Origin: Euryarchaeota archaeon UBA257
GTDB taxonomy: Archaea > Thermoplasmatota > Poseidoniia > Poseidoniales > Thalassarchaeaceae
NCBI GenBank assembly: GCA_002498985.1
Contig: DAJO01000065.1
Location: 1 to 16,832, forward strand
Direction: 5' to 3'
Length of the DNA stretch: 16,832 bases
Below the pieces are notes generated by a model that saw only the letters and a list, made by a program, of their open reading frames with translations, was not told the origin of the DNA and ran no database searches. Below are positions 1-7,800 of this stretch, one piece after another (the first letter of the stretch is position 1; each line of letters starts with the position of its first letter). A program made the position numbers and the translations under genes.

Positions 1-1
1 A

Positions 2-70
2 AAAATTAATCAGCATTTACCTACTATAATTCATGTAAACGGAAGGAATGAAATCATCGATATTGATTGA
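2..70 (+). CDS. Possible C-terminal end of an upstream gene (partial)
   Basis: One plus-strand frame is open from base 2 and ends with TGA at 68-70, giving 22 residues ending in NEIIDID. The other two plus frames have early stops. The TGA abuts the stop codon of rlmH on the opposite strand (71-73), the same tail-to-tail packing seen elsewhere in this window, which is the main reason to take it as a real gene end. The fragment is too short to recognise a family, and a chance open frame of this length cannot be excluded. Confidence 0.4.
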   Translation, partial: KINQHLPTIIHVNGRNEIIDID

Positions 71-505
71 TTATGCACGGTGATAAGGTAATCCTTTGAT
101 TATTGTACAAGCGCGATATAATTGCTCTAAAAGAACTACTGCGGCTAACTCATGTGGAAGTGTAATTTTTCCTAAAGAAAGTGACTTAAGATCCCCTCCA
201 TACAATCCGAATCCTCCTGGTGGGCCTACAACTAAATGTACAGAGCTGGTTGATATTCTCCACTCTTTCATTTTTTCAGAATATCCTATACTATCAAGAT
301 TCTCTCCTTTTTCTTGTAAAAGAATCACTTTATCGTTGCCTGCTTTCTTGATTACATCATCCAAATAAGAACCTGGGTCAGTTTTATTTCTATGTTCAAC
401 TATTTGCACGCCATCAGAAGTTAATCTATTTGCATAATCGGAAATTGCTGACCTAAATGATGAATCTTTGGCCTTACCATGTAAATGAACAAATACACGC
501 CCCAT
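71..505 (-). CDS. rlmH: 23S rRNA pseudouridine-1915 N3-methyltransferase RlmH (SPOUT family)
   Basis: RlmH proteins are small SPOUT-fold, SAM-dependent enzymes that methylate the pseudouridine at position 1915 (E. coli numbering) in helix 69 of large-subunit rRNA. The 144-residue product matches the family in length and motifs: LLQEKGENL at residues 62-70, a SAM-knot glycine loop VVGPPGGFG at 92-100, the conserved segment from LSLGKITLPHE (109-119) into LLEQLYRA (125-132), and the terminal PYHR (140-143). The glycine loop reads GPPGGFG rather than the common bacterial GGADG or GGPFG. The start is ATG at 503-505. The gene is transcribed away from the tryptophan-rich protein across a 77-nt gap. 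The family is common in bacteria and patchy in archaea. Identification is firm; the exact target nucleotide in this organism is inferred. Confidence 0.92.
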   Translation of the reverse strand: MGRVFVHLHGKAKDSSFRSAISDYANRLTSDGVQIVEHRNKTDPGSYLDDVIKKAGNDKVILLQEKGENLDSIGYSEKMKEWRISTSSVHLVVGPPGGFGLYGGDLKSLSLGKITLPHELAAVVLLEQLYRACTIIKGLPYHRA

Positions 506-582
506 GACTCTCGCATAGATAAGTACCCTTTCATTATTCGCAAAGCATCAAGAAAGAGAACCTTGACGCAGGAGCGATAATC
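506..582. promoter_or_regulatory. Divergent intergenic region between rlmH and the W-rich protein gene
   Basis: This 77-nt gap must hold promoters for both divergent genes. On the minus strand, AT-rich runs around 519-535 could serve as a TATA element for rlmH. For the plus-strand gene, GGAG at 571-574 sits 8 nt before the GTG at 583 and serves as its ribosome-binding site. No clear TATA box can be assigned with confidence. Confidence 0.4.
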
Positions 583-903
583 GTGAGTTGGTGGCCATTC
601 AAAAAGAAAGAAAAAAAGGTTCATGACAATCTCCATATCAAAGGCACTAAATTGTGGTTACAAGATTTAAGAGAATTATGTGAAATCAACTTTGATAATT
701 ATGCCGAAGGTCAAAGGCTGATTCGACAAATGCAAGTCGAATGGACAGATTCGCACCAAAAAGGTGATGTTTCAAATGAGTTATTGGCAGGATTAGACCG
801 AAGATGTTTCAGGCTTTTAAGGGCCGATGCTGATGAATGGTTGAAGTGGTTAGATGACGAAGATTTTTGGGCACCAGGCTGGGGCATAGAATCAACAGAG
901 TGA
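583..903 (+). CDS. Small tryptophan-rich hypothetical protein
   Basis: This encodes 106 residues of unknown family. It starts at GTG 583 with GGAG at 571-574 upstream. The N-terminus is MSWWPF followed by a lysine run (residues 7-12), which could lie against a membrane. The rest is acidic and predicted helical with no transmembrane segment. Tryptophan is unusually frequent: eight in 106 residues (3, 4, 25, 54, 86, 89, 96, 100), four of them in the C-terminal stretch 86-100. There are only two cysteines (33 and 75) and no metal-binding pattern. Its TGA overlaps the GTG start of the next gene in a GTGA arrangement, so the two are probably translationally coupled and may act together at the membrane. 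No function can be assigned. Confidence 0.7.
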   Translation: MSWWPFKKKEKKVHDNLHIKGTKLWLQDLRELCEINFDNYAEGQRLIRQMQVEWTDSHQKGDVSNELLAGLDRRCFRLLRADADEWLKWLDDEDFWAPGWGIESTE

Positions 904-1604
904 TTGTTGTGTGGAGTTGGATCTTATTATTCTCGATACTAGGGGTAACTGTTTTTTGGTATAGTAGAAAACAGCCCTTTCCCGAAATAAGTGGTTTTTT
1001 TGCGGCTATTTTGTTAATTACTGCTGCGATTTTGTGGATGGCGACAGGGGCTCCGAGAGGCGGAGGGAATGAATTAGCCCCTGCTTACATATCGACGTTT
1101 ATTGGTGGTTGTGCAGTAATATATGGAGTAATAAAAATGTCAGTTAGCGACGATGATGTCATCGTTGCCCCGTTCGGAGGAATACTATTTTGTATAGGTT
1201 CAATAACTCTTCTCACTGAAAGATGGGACGAGGCTGGACAAATAGAACAAATAGGCTCGTTTATCTTAGCTTCAATACTAGTGGCTTTAGAAATTTATCT
1301 TGTATTTAGGGGATTAATAATCGGCGTCCAAGGAATTTCATGGTCGAAATCAGGATTGAGGCAAATCAGCCGAGGTTTAATTCATGGAGATAACGGCGCT
1401 ATTGCCCATTTTGAAAGGTCATGGGATATGGATAAACAGTGGATTAATGCCATGAGTCATTCTGCGTTAGCGCTTATTTACGAAAAAGAAAATGATGAGG
1501 AATCTAGATCTGTACATGTAATAGAATTAGAGAAAATTGGTGGATGGGAAGCTGTAGATAAATCATGGATTGAAACCATAAAAAAACATTTAGATTTGAA
1601 TTAA
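900..1604 (+). CDS. Five-helix integral membrane protein with TPR-like C-terminal tail, unknown function
   Basis: I place the start at GTG 900, giving 234 residues and a 4-nt overlap with the preceding stop. The frame stays open upstream to a TTG at 867, but that would add 11 polar residues ahead of the first membrane helix. Hydrophobic segments lie at about residues 2-21, 31-50, 61-80, 87-105 and 119-143. The remaining ~90 residues are soluble; the segment about 165-212 looks like a TPR-style helical pair (the AIAHFERSW start, then the SALALIYEKEN helix). No catalytic motif or known transporter signature is visible. The overlap with the tryptophan-rich protein gene suggests they are co-translated partners. 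Function unknown. Confidence 0.75.
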   Translation: MIVVWSWILLFSILGVTVFWYSRKQPFPEISGFFAAILLITAAILWMATGAPRGGGNELAPAYISTFIGGCAVIYGVIKMSVSDDDVIVAPFGGILFCIGSITLLTERWDEAGQIEQIGSFILASILVALEIYLVFRGLIIGVQGISWSKSGLRQISRGLIHGDNGAIAHFERSWDMDKQWINAMSHSALALIYEKENDEESRSVHVIELEKIGGWEAVDKSWIETIKKHLDLN

Positions 1605-1650
1605 TATCTGGGACAATTGTTCTTAATCATTAACCCTTCCGGAATACAAT
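1605..1650 (+). promoter_or_regulatory. Short gap before the cobalamin adenosyltransferase gene, possible promoter
   Basis: This 46-nt gap is AT-rich. TTAATAT at 1601-1607, overlapping the preceding stop codon, lies about 44 nt before the ATG at 1651 and could be a TATA element. No good Shine-Dalgarno sequence precedes the ATG, so a short or leaderless transcript is possible. Read-through from the upstream pair is equally possible. Confidence 0.3.
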
Positions 1651-2238
1651 ATGGTTCGGATAACTAAGGTTCATACTGGTGGTGGTGACGGTGGAGAAAC
1701 CTCTCTTGTAGATGGTTCCCGTGTAGGTAAGGAACACCCTAGAGTTGCTATTTATGGCACAATTGATGAGGCTAACTCTGCAATAGGTATAGTTCGTGCA
1801 GAGATGAATAGGACTGATGTTATTGGTATTCCTAACAAACGTCTTATTGAGGCTAATCAAATGCTTAGTATTATTCAACAAGAATTATTCGATGTTGGTG
1901 CTGAATGTGCTTGTCCACCAGGAGGAGTCCCAGAGCAGATGTCGATAATTGGAACAGATGCTGGTGAACGATTGGTAAACGAGATGGATTACATGTTGGA
2001 AGATTTAGAGCCCTTGTCATCATTCATACTCCCGACAGGGAATCCGATAGTAGCGCATTTACACATGGCTCGAACTATTGTTCGAAGGGCTGAAAGAGAT
2101 GCTTGTACTCTTCGTGAGGAAGTTAGACATGAAGTTATTAGCTACCTCAATAGACTATCAGATCACTGTTTCGTTCTCTCTCGCTGGCTTACCGGAGAAG
2201 AGGGTGAAACTCTTTGGACTCCACTCGGAAAAAGATAG
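1651..2238 (+). CDS. pduO: ATP:cob(I)alamin adenosyltransferase, PduO type
   Basis: Enzymes of this family transfer the 5'-deoxyadenosyl group of ATP to cob(I)alamin, making adenosylcobalamin; they act as cytosolic trimers. The 195-residue product carries the family landmarks in order: the N-terminal ATP-binding loop TGGGDGGETSL (9-19), the RVAIYGTIDEANS block (31-43), SFILPTG (124-130), the arginine-rich helix RTIVRRAERD (141-150), and YLNRLSDHCFVLSR (165-178). R145, R146, E148, N167 and D171 match the conserved ATP/cobalamin-site positions of human MMAB-type enzymes. The loop is glycine-rich (GGGDGG) where many bacteria have GDDG. The coenzyme is what the NrdJ reductase at 10141 needs. The exporter gene follows after 10 nt, so the two probably share a transcript. 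Confidence 0.93.
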   Translation: MVRITKVHTGGGDGGETSLVDGSRVGKEHPRVAIYGTIDEANSAIGIVRAEMNRTDVIGIPNKRLIEANQMLSIIQQELFDVGAECACPPGGVPEQMSIIGTDAGERLVNEMDYMLEDLEPLSSFILPTGNPIVAHLHMARTIVRRAERDACTLREEVRHEVISYLNRLSDHCFVLSRWLTGEEGETLWTPLGKR

Positions 2239-2248
2239 GGTGGAATAA

Positions 2249-2860
2249 TTGAGCATCGAATCAGCTGGGTTCGAAGGAGCATTGATTAGTTTATCATTGA
2301 TAGTCGCTATTGGTGCTCAAAATGCATTTGTAATACGACAAGGATTATCTGATAGGCATGTTTTCTTAGTCTGTACAATTTGTGCTTTTTCAGATGCTAC
2401 ATTGATTAGCCTAGGTGTTTTTGGATTTGGAGAGATTATATCGAATTCTGAAAATTTATCTGGACTAATAAAATGGTTTGCTATTTCTTTTTTGGTGGTT
2501 TATTCTATGTTGAGATTCAAGGCGGCTTATGCAGGGAATGTTTTGGATATTGGTGATGAAGAGGTTATTGTGAGTGCCAAGAAAACTGCAATTATTACTC
2601 TGGGTTTCACTTGGCTAAATCCCCATGTTTACCTAGATACTACTGTATTGCTAGGTACTGCTTCATTACAGTTCCAAGGTGATGAAAAAATTGCATTCGC
2701 TATTGGAGCGGTGGCTTCTTCGTTTCTATTTTTTTATAGCCTTGGTTTTGGTGCCCGACGTTTAGCACCGTTTTTGAAAACTGAGAAGGCATGGAAAATC
2801 ATTGATTTGTTAATAGGCGTAGTTATGCTATGGATTGCTTGGAGCATTTACACGAATTAA
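2249..2860 (+). CDS. LysE/ArgO-family basic amino acid exporter
   Basis: This family exports lysine and arginine (or related amino acids) through the cytoplasmic membrane. The 203-residue product has about six hydrophobic helices, the usual family size, and both diagnostic motifs: QNAFVIRQG at 24-32 in the first helix/loop and TWLNPHVYLD at 121-130. The second motif has the same NPHVYLDT wording as E. coli ArgO, against NPNAYLDA in Corynebacterium LysE, so an arginine substrate is slightly favoured. The start is TTG at 2249, preceded by GGTGGA at 2239-2244. It lies 10 nt after the adenosyltransferase gene. Its stop overlaps that of the opposing Nudix gene by 4 nt. Family assignment is strong; substrate is inferred. 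Confidence 0.88.
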   Translation: MSIESAGFEGALISLSLIVAIGAQNAFVIRQGLSDRHVFLVCTICAFSDATLISLGVFGFGEIISNSENLSGLIKWFAISFLVVYSMLRFKAAYAGNVLDIGDEEVIVSAKKTAIITLGFTWLNPHVYLDTTVLLGTASLQFQGDEKIAFAIGAVASSFLFFYSLGFGARRLAPFLKTEKAWKIIDLLIGVVMLWIAWSIYTN

Positions 2861-3258
2861 ATTGTATTAAGAAAATCCTTTGCAGAATCTAATAGATTGA
2901 TTTCTTGTTCAAAAGTTAATTGTTCGGATGCTTCATCGAAATTTACCCACATATAATTGGTATGTTCATGAGAAAGTTTGACATTCAGTTCGTCAGTATT
3001 GGCTAAATACCAAAAAACCTGTTTTGTGACAGGAGTGCCTTTTGAAAAAAAACTATATTCTGTTTTAGACATCCATCCATCAATAATTGAAACTTCCGAG
3101 ATACCTGTTTCCTCTAATAATTCTCTCTTGGCTGTAGCGAAATGGTCGCTGTCTCCTTCCTCGATATGCCCTTTAGGAAAACTCCAATGACCCTGAGGAT
3201 ATTGCAGCAAAAGTATGCTATCATAATTAATCAGAATGAATCCGCAGGACGTTTCCAT
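2857..3258 (-). CDS. Nudix hydrolase, diadenosine-tetraphosphate (Ap4A) hydrolase-like
   Basis: Nudix enzymes cleave nucleoside diphosphates linked to another group; this one resembles the NUDT2/Ap4A hydrolase branch. The 133-residue product is the right size for a single-domain enzyme. The family-type approach WSFPKGH (25-31) leads into the Nudix box G30 to I53, with the metal-binding core R45-E46-LL-E49-E50-T-G52-I. Between the box glycine and RE there is one residue more than the textbook spacing, and position 36 is Asp where Glu is usual. The gene points away from the DHH phosphoesterase across 76 nt and overlaps the exporter tail to tail by 4 nt. The Ap4A substrate is inferred from the branch. 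Confidence 0.85.
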   Translation of the reverse strand: METSCGFILINYDSILLLQYPQGHWSFPKGHIEEGDSDHFATAKRELLEETGISEVSIIDGWMSKTEYSFFSKGTPVTKQVFWYLANTDELNVKLSHEHTNYMWVNFDEASEQLTFEQEINLLDSAKDFLNTI

Positions 3259-3334
3259 AACTTGTGGGAGAGGTTATCGATATTGAATTATACCAAAGGG
3301 GTTGTAGAGACGAATAATAGAATGGGGTTATGTC
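3259..3334. promoter_or_regulatory. Divergent promoter region, Nudix gene / DHH phosphoesterase gene
   Basis: This 76-nt gap separates two divergent starts. For the plus-strand gene, AATTATACC around 3285-3294 is a plausible TATA element about 45 nt before the ATG at 3335, and a GGGG run at about 3324-3327 could act as a weak ribosome-binding site. The element for the minus-strand gene is not clear. Confidence 0.35.
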
Positions 3335-4321
3335 ATGGATATGTATACGAAGGCATTGAACCTAGATATTGAAAAAATAATTACTGATAGCGACTTAGAT
3401 GGAGTGGTCACTGCTGCAATTTTGAAAAGATGGTGGCCGGATGCGGAAGTCATTTTCGGCCATCCAGGTAATTTGCGTGCGGGAACGATGGATGAAATTA
3501 TAGATAGGAAAACCGCAATTTGTGATTTGCCAAGACATCCTAATTGTGGGCTGAGCATTGACCACCATAAGTCAAATGAACCCCATGAAAATACAATTGA
3601 AAATAGTATAATTTTATGGGAACCGACACCTAGTGCAGCTAGAATTGCCTATAACCTTCTAAAAAATAAAATTGATTTGAGTGATTTATCCGAAACCATG
3701 ATATGGGTAGATAAATTAGATGGAGGTTCCATTTCAATTGATGAATTCAAAGGCAATAATCCTGTACTTTGGCTGGGGAGAGTAATTGGAGAGAGTGAAG
3801 AAAATACCACAACAATACTCGAAAATATTCAAAATCGTGTATCGATTGAAGAAATTTTAGAACTACCTGATATAAAATTGGAGCTTAGAGAAAGGATGGC
3901 TAAACAAGAATATCTAAATCGAACAATTAGAGAAAATCTTTCCATCGTTGATAGATTAGCAATTGTAAGATTAGAAAATTTAAAAATTAGATCTAATGGT
4001 TATCTTGTGACAGCGATAGCTGGAGAAGAATGTGATGCTTGCATGGTCATACATGGAGATACTGGGGCAAATTTTGACGATGATGATAATTATCCTGTAT
4101 CTGCTTCGTTTTATACTAATTCTTTTATTCATAAAACCGGGGGAATATTTGATCTAACTAAATTAGCTACTAATTTCGATAAAAACGGTGGCGGACATGC
4201 TAATGCTTGTGGTTGTAGAATAAAGCCGATTGATGAAAAAATAGTTACTGATCGAGAAGTTACGAATGGAGATATTGATTCTAACATTAACGAATGGTTA
4301 GATATTTGGTCTCAGAGATAA
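3335..4321 (+). CDS. DHH/DHHA1-family phosphoesterase
   Basis: DHH-superfamily proteins are metal-dependent (usually Mn2+) phosphoesterases that cleave phosphodiester bonds in small nucleotides, nano-RNA or single-stranded nucleic acid. The 328-residue product has the full catalytic set: DSDLDG at 18-23, a lone aspartate in ICDLP (D64), the DHH triad D76-H77-H78, and D126 in the IWVDKLD segment. The C-terminal DHHA1 signature GGGHANACG is at 285-293, so both lobes are present and no catalytic residue is missing. The size suits archaeal RecJ-like or NrnA/Pap-type proteins, but the specific substrate cannot be read from the motifs. The start is ATG at 3335, with a second ATG two codons later. 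The 3' end overlaps the opposing membrane protein gene by 10 nt. Confidence 0.88.
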   Translation: MDMYTKALNLDIEKIITDSDLDGVVTAAILKRWWPDAEVIFGHPGNLRAGTMDEIIDRKTAICDLPRHPNCGLSIDHHKSNEPHENTIENSIILWEPTPSAARIAYNLLKNKIDLSDLSETMIWVDKLDGGSISIDEFKGNNPVLWLGRVIGESEENTTTILENIQNRVSIEEILELPDIKLELRERMAKQEYLNRTIRENLSIVDRLAIVRLENLKIRSNGYLVTAIAGEECDACMVIHGDTGANFDDDDNYPVSASFYTNSFIHKTGGIFDLTKLATNFDKNGGGHANACGCRIKPIDEKIVTDREVTNGDIDSNINEWLDIWSQR

Positions 4322-4782
4322 GTAAACAAGTACAAGAAACCCAGAAAAGCATGTATAATGATTAAATATGTCATTACATCACTAACTCTACCATGAAGAT
4401 TACTAATTTTCCCATAGGATTTCTTATTTTTCTTATTTTTCTTAGCTTTCATACCAAGTTGTCTCAAATAAATCATCAAGAAAAGTCCGATTATACCGGC
4501 CCAACCATGAAAGTGATTTGGTACTAAGTCAGAAAAAGTAACTTCTCCATTATTAATCTGAAAATATATTATCTTTGAGATAAAGGCTAAACAAATTACA
4601 AATATAACATAAAGGAAAATTCTATTACCTAATTTTTCATGTCTTGAGATGGCCTCATTTCGTGTTTCGTGGGATAATTTCGTCCTCTCTTGGCGCCATT
4701 TTCTTTGATTGAAAAATTCTCTAATAATTGCCAAAGCGGCAAGAGGATGGAGCAGGATTACTATCGTGGCCAGAGCCTCCAT
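4312..4782 (-). CDS. Four-helix membrane protein with conserved-looking histidines, unknown function
   Basis: I place the start at ATG 4780-4782 (156 residues). The frame is open to another ATG at 4854, but those 24 extra residues are polar and charged, while MEALATIVILLHP begins directly with a membrane helix. The longer form would also leave only 12 nt to the divergent start at 4867. In the 156-residue numbering, helices lie at about 3-22, 54-73, 91-108 and 135-155. Histidines occur in or near helices: H12 in helix 1, H90 and H92 in NHFHGWAG at the start of helix 3, H130 in LHGR, and H144 in helix 4. A lysine-rich loop (113-121) joins helices 3 and 4. The layout recalls b-type heme membrane proteins such as cytochrome b561 or DUF4079-like families, but that is only resemblance. 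Confidence 0.7.
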   Translation of the reverse strand: MEALATIVILLHPLAALAIIREFFNQRKWRQERTKLSHETRNEAISRHEKLGNRIFLYVIFVICLAFISKIIYFQINNGEVTFSDLVPNHFHGWAGIIGLFLMIYLRQLGMKAKKNKKNKKSYGKISNLHGRVSDVMTYLIIIHAFLGFLYLFTYL

Positions 4783-4857
4783 GGAGACTGCTGAATCGTA
4801 ACATATCTTGAGTTCTCGCTTTTTCTGTCTTGCATAAGAAGGCGGTGCGTTCATGTA

Positions 4858-4864
4858 GGAGGGG
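4858..4864 (+). promoter_or_regulatory. Shine-Dalgarno sequence of the helical-repeat/PIN protein gene
   Basis: GGAGGGG lies directly before the TTG at 4867, with 4 nt between its GGAGG core and the start. It is the strongest site nearby and supports TTG 4867, although a GTG at 4885 and a TTG at 4894 are in-frame alternatives farther from it. Confidence 0.55.
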
Positions 4865-4866
4865 CT

Positions 4867-7800
4867 TTGGGGCGATTTATCGGAGTGTCTTCATTGGAGC
4901 AGTATCTATTAGATTGTATTTCAGACCTGCAAAGAGCAGGTGATGATGCAGGTCGTCGAAAGAGGGCGATAAATAAATCCGATACATGGGATTTACTAAA
5001 TAAAAACTGGAAGGCTTTGGCGGTTCTAGCAGCAGAAAAAACCGCCCCTAAAACTGTCGATAAAGATGAAATGGGAAATAAACAAAATAATCCTGTCAAT
5101 CGTGGTCATAGGAATCGGATTGGAAGAAGGGGCGGCAGACAAAGTAGAATGGGGTTAGAAGATCATCTACCAACGCCACAACAAGTTATTACTTCAGAAA
5201 ATTCTGCTGCATTCAAGTTATCTGTTTTAATCGCTCAAAAACATAAAATGTCAACATGGGAGAATTCATTTGATGAACAAATGGATCTTTTGAGATTAGA
5301 ATGTAGCCAAGGAATTCATCCAGTCTGGAGTAGATTAGCGAGAGAGGCCCCCCTATTCGCTGAATTTGAAAGATTCGACATTATAGAAGAAGAAATGAAA
5401 ACCTTTGATTCAAAAGAATGGATTAAAGCGGCGAATCTAAATCCAAATGATATTGTCAGTCTTAGAAAATGGTTGAATATGGAGGTCCCATTTAATTTGT
5501 CTTCTACACAGGCCCTTTCTTTGGAAAAAATTCGTAAAGACCTTGCTGGTAGACCAAGGCCTTTGACATGGCCTCAGATAATGAAAGGAAAATTAAGAAA
5601 TTTAGAAAATGAGGGGGCGTTGCTAGAATCTATTCTACTTCTATCTGCAAATTCTAATGATGCACTCGATGTCCTTGAAAAAATAAAAAATATATCAGAT
5701 ATGAAGGCGGTTGTTTCAAAACAAAAAAAGCTGTTTTTAATAAACTCTGGAGATAATAGCGTAATTATTGATTGTATTAATCAAAAAGGAAAAGATGAAC
5801 TATCTAACGCAATTAGAATCGAGGCGTGGAAAAAAATAGAATTGATTGACAGTGAACTATCTTTAGACTCATTACTAAGAGGGAAGGAGATTTTAGAAAA
5901 TGCAAATGAAAATATACCCTCGATTTTACTATGGAAAATTAGTAAAAATTTATTCCAAAAAGAAGAATATTTTGAATCTATTAAGATGATTGAAAAATTA
6001 TCTATAAACAATGAGGAGGAATTAATATTTGCGATAGAGGTTATCTCGAAAACTCCCTCTGAAAAGTTAGAAGAAACTATTCTAGAATCTCTAAAGAGCA
6101 CTGGAGAAGAGTGTTTGGCATTTGCTATGAGGTGTGTAGATGCTCCTGCTAAAATACAATTAGAGGCTTCAAAAATTCTTTCCAATAATGATTCAATTAG
6201 ATATACGGATGATATCTTATCTGTATTGACTCGAACAGCGGATATCGAAAATCTAGCTAATAAAATGAATAGTGATAAAACGCTAGGACTTGTTTATCCT
6301 TTTAGAGCACTGATGGTATGGCATCTAATGCCAGCAGAAACAGGTATAAAAAATATTGAACAACTCATTGGTTTAAGGAAACAGGCTCTGATTTCTCTAG
6401 AAGAGTCAGAGAAAGATGATGTTCTTTCTGATGTTTCAATCTCTTTAATTTCCTTATTGGGAGGAGTTCCTTCTAATATTGATTCAATCCATAAAATTCT
6501 AGATAAGGGGGCAATTATTGTTTTGAATCAGGTCAGAAAGGCGCTTTCATCAGATGGTTCGGGAGTCGTTAAGAATTCTTTAATTGCCTCATTGGATGAA
6601 TCACTCGAAGACATCAAATTATCTACTTTAGATCGAAGATTGTTTGAAGCTTTAATTGATTCTTTATATCTTAATTCGTCTGCAATGCAGTTACAATCTG
6701 GGAATATTGAGAAAGAAGAAAATGCATTATCAACCTTGGAAAGGCTCGCTGCAAAAGAAAATAACACTATTAGAACCATTAGAGCTCTGACGAACCTAGT
6801 TAAAGAGCATAATATAGGAGTTGAGTCTTTAGAAAAGTGGTATCGAATTCATGATAAAGAGTCTTCAGAATATCAAATAATTCGTGCTGCAATACAGAAA
6901 GAAAACGGGAATACATTGAATGCTGCCAGAGCATACAAAGAGGGTGCTCTAAAGATCAAAGATAATTATGAAGAGTCTTCTTTGATTCTCAGAAAAGCAA
7001 TGATTGAATATGCACATTCTGGGACATGGAAAGAAGCCGTCGAACTATTAGATCAAAAACCTGAATTGGAAACATTGTTGACGCAAAGATTTCAACTATA
7101 TTTGAGGACTTGTGCAGACAATAATGCAGGTAAAACTGACATTGCAACAAAGAGGTTGATACGATTTGTTAGCGAACAAGAAAAAGGAAGTAAAGAAGAA
7201 TTTGATAGCGACTATAATAGAAGAAGGAAAGAAGCTCTAGAATTGATTCAAAGATATCCAGATGAACATAATTTACCCGATAAGAATTTCAAAGGAAGAG
7301 TAAAGGCGGCTTTGTTGACTTTAGAAAAATCTGGTGGCTCAAGGGAGTCGGATTTGGAAAGACGTTTCCAACTTGAGTTACATGAAATGAAAGATATCTT
7401 TGAATTGACTTTATTGGGTGAGCAAATTGCTGAACAAAATCCACTTAGAGGTATTAGAAGGTTCGAAGAGGCTATAGAAACCGGCTATTTCAAAGGAAGG
7501 CAGGTTGAACAATTAAGGAACACTCAAAGAGCGGTTTTTGTCAGTCAAAGAACTAATATCCCAATCAAAGATAGAAGAACTCTGAAAAATCTTGGTTTGA
7601 AACCTCTGATATTAGTTGACACAAATGTACTAATTCATGCACTGAAGGACGATTTACTACAAGAAATTTCTAATGATGATTTTGGGTCTTTTGATTGGTC
7701 GGTTGAAAGGTCATTTCATATGATGCTCAGAAGACAGGGGGGCAAGGAAACTTTCCTTTCTATCCCTCCAGCGGCATTATCGGAATTTAATAACAGAGTA

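Noticed and set aside
867..899. Upstream TTG extension of the five-helix membrane protein
   Set aside because: It would add polar residues encoded inside the preceding gene; GTG at 900 gives the common 4-nt overlap and starts directly at the first membrane helix.
1613..1620. ACAATTGT palindrome upstream of the adenosyltransferase gene
   Set aside because: An 8-bp AT-rich palindrome is expected by chance in sequence of this composition.
4783..4854. N-terminal extension of the four-helix membrane protein to ATG 4854
   Set aside because: The added 24 residues are charged and the start would be only 12 nt from the divergent start at 4867, leaving no promoter space. It remains possible.
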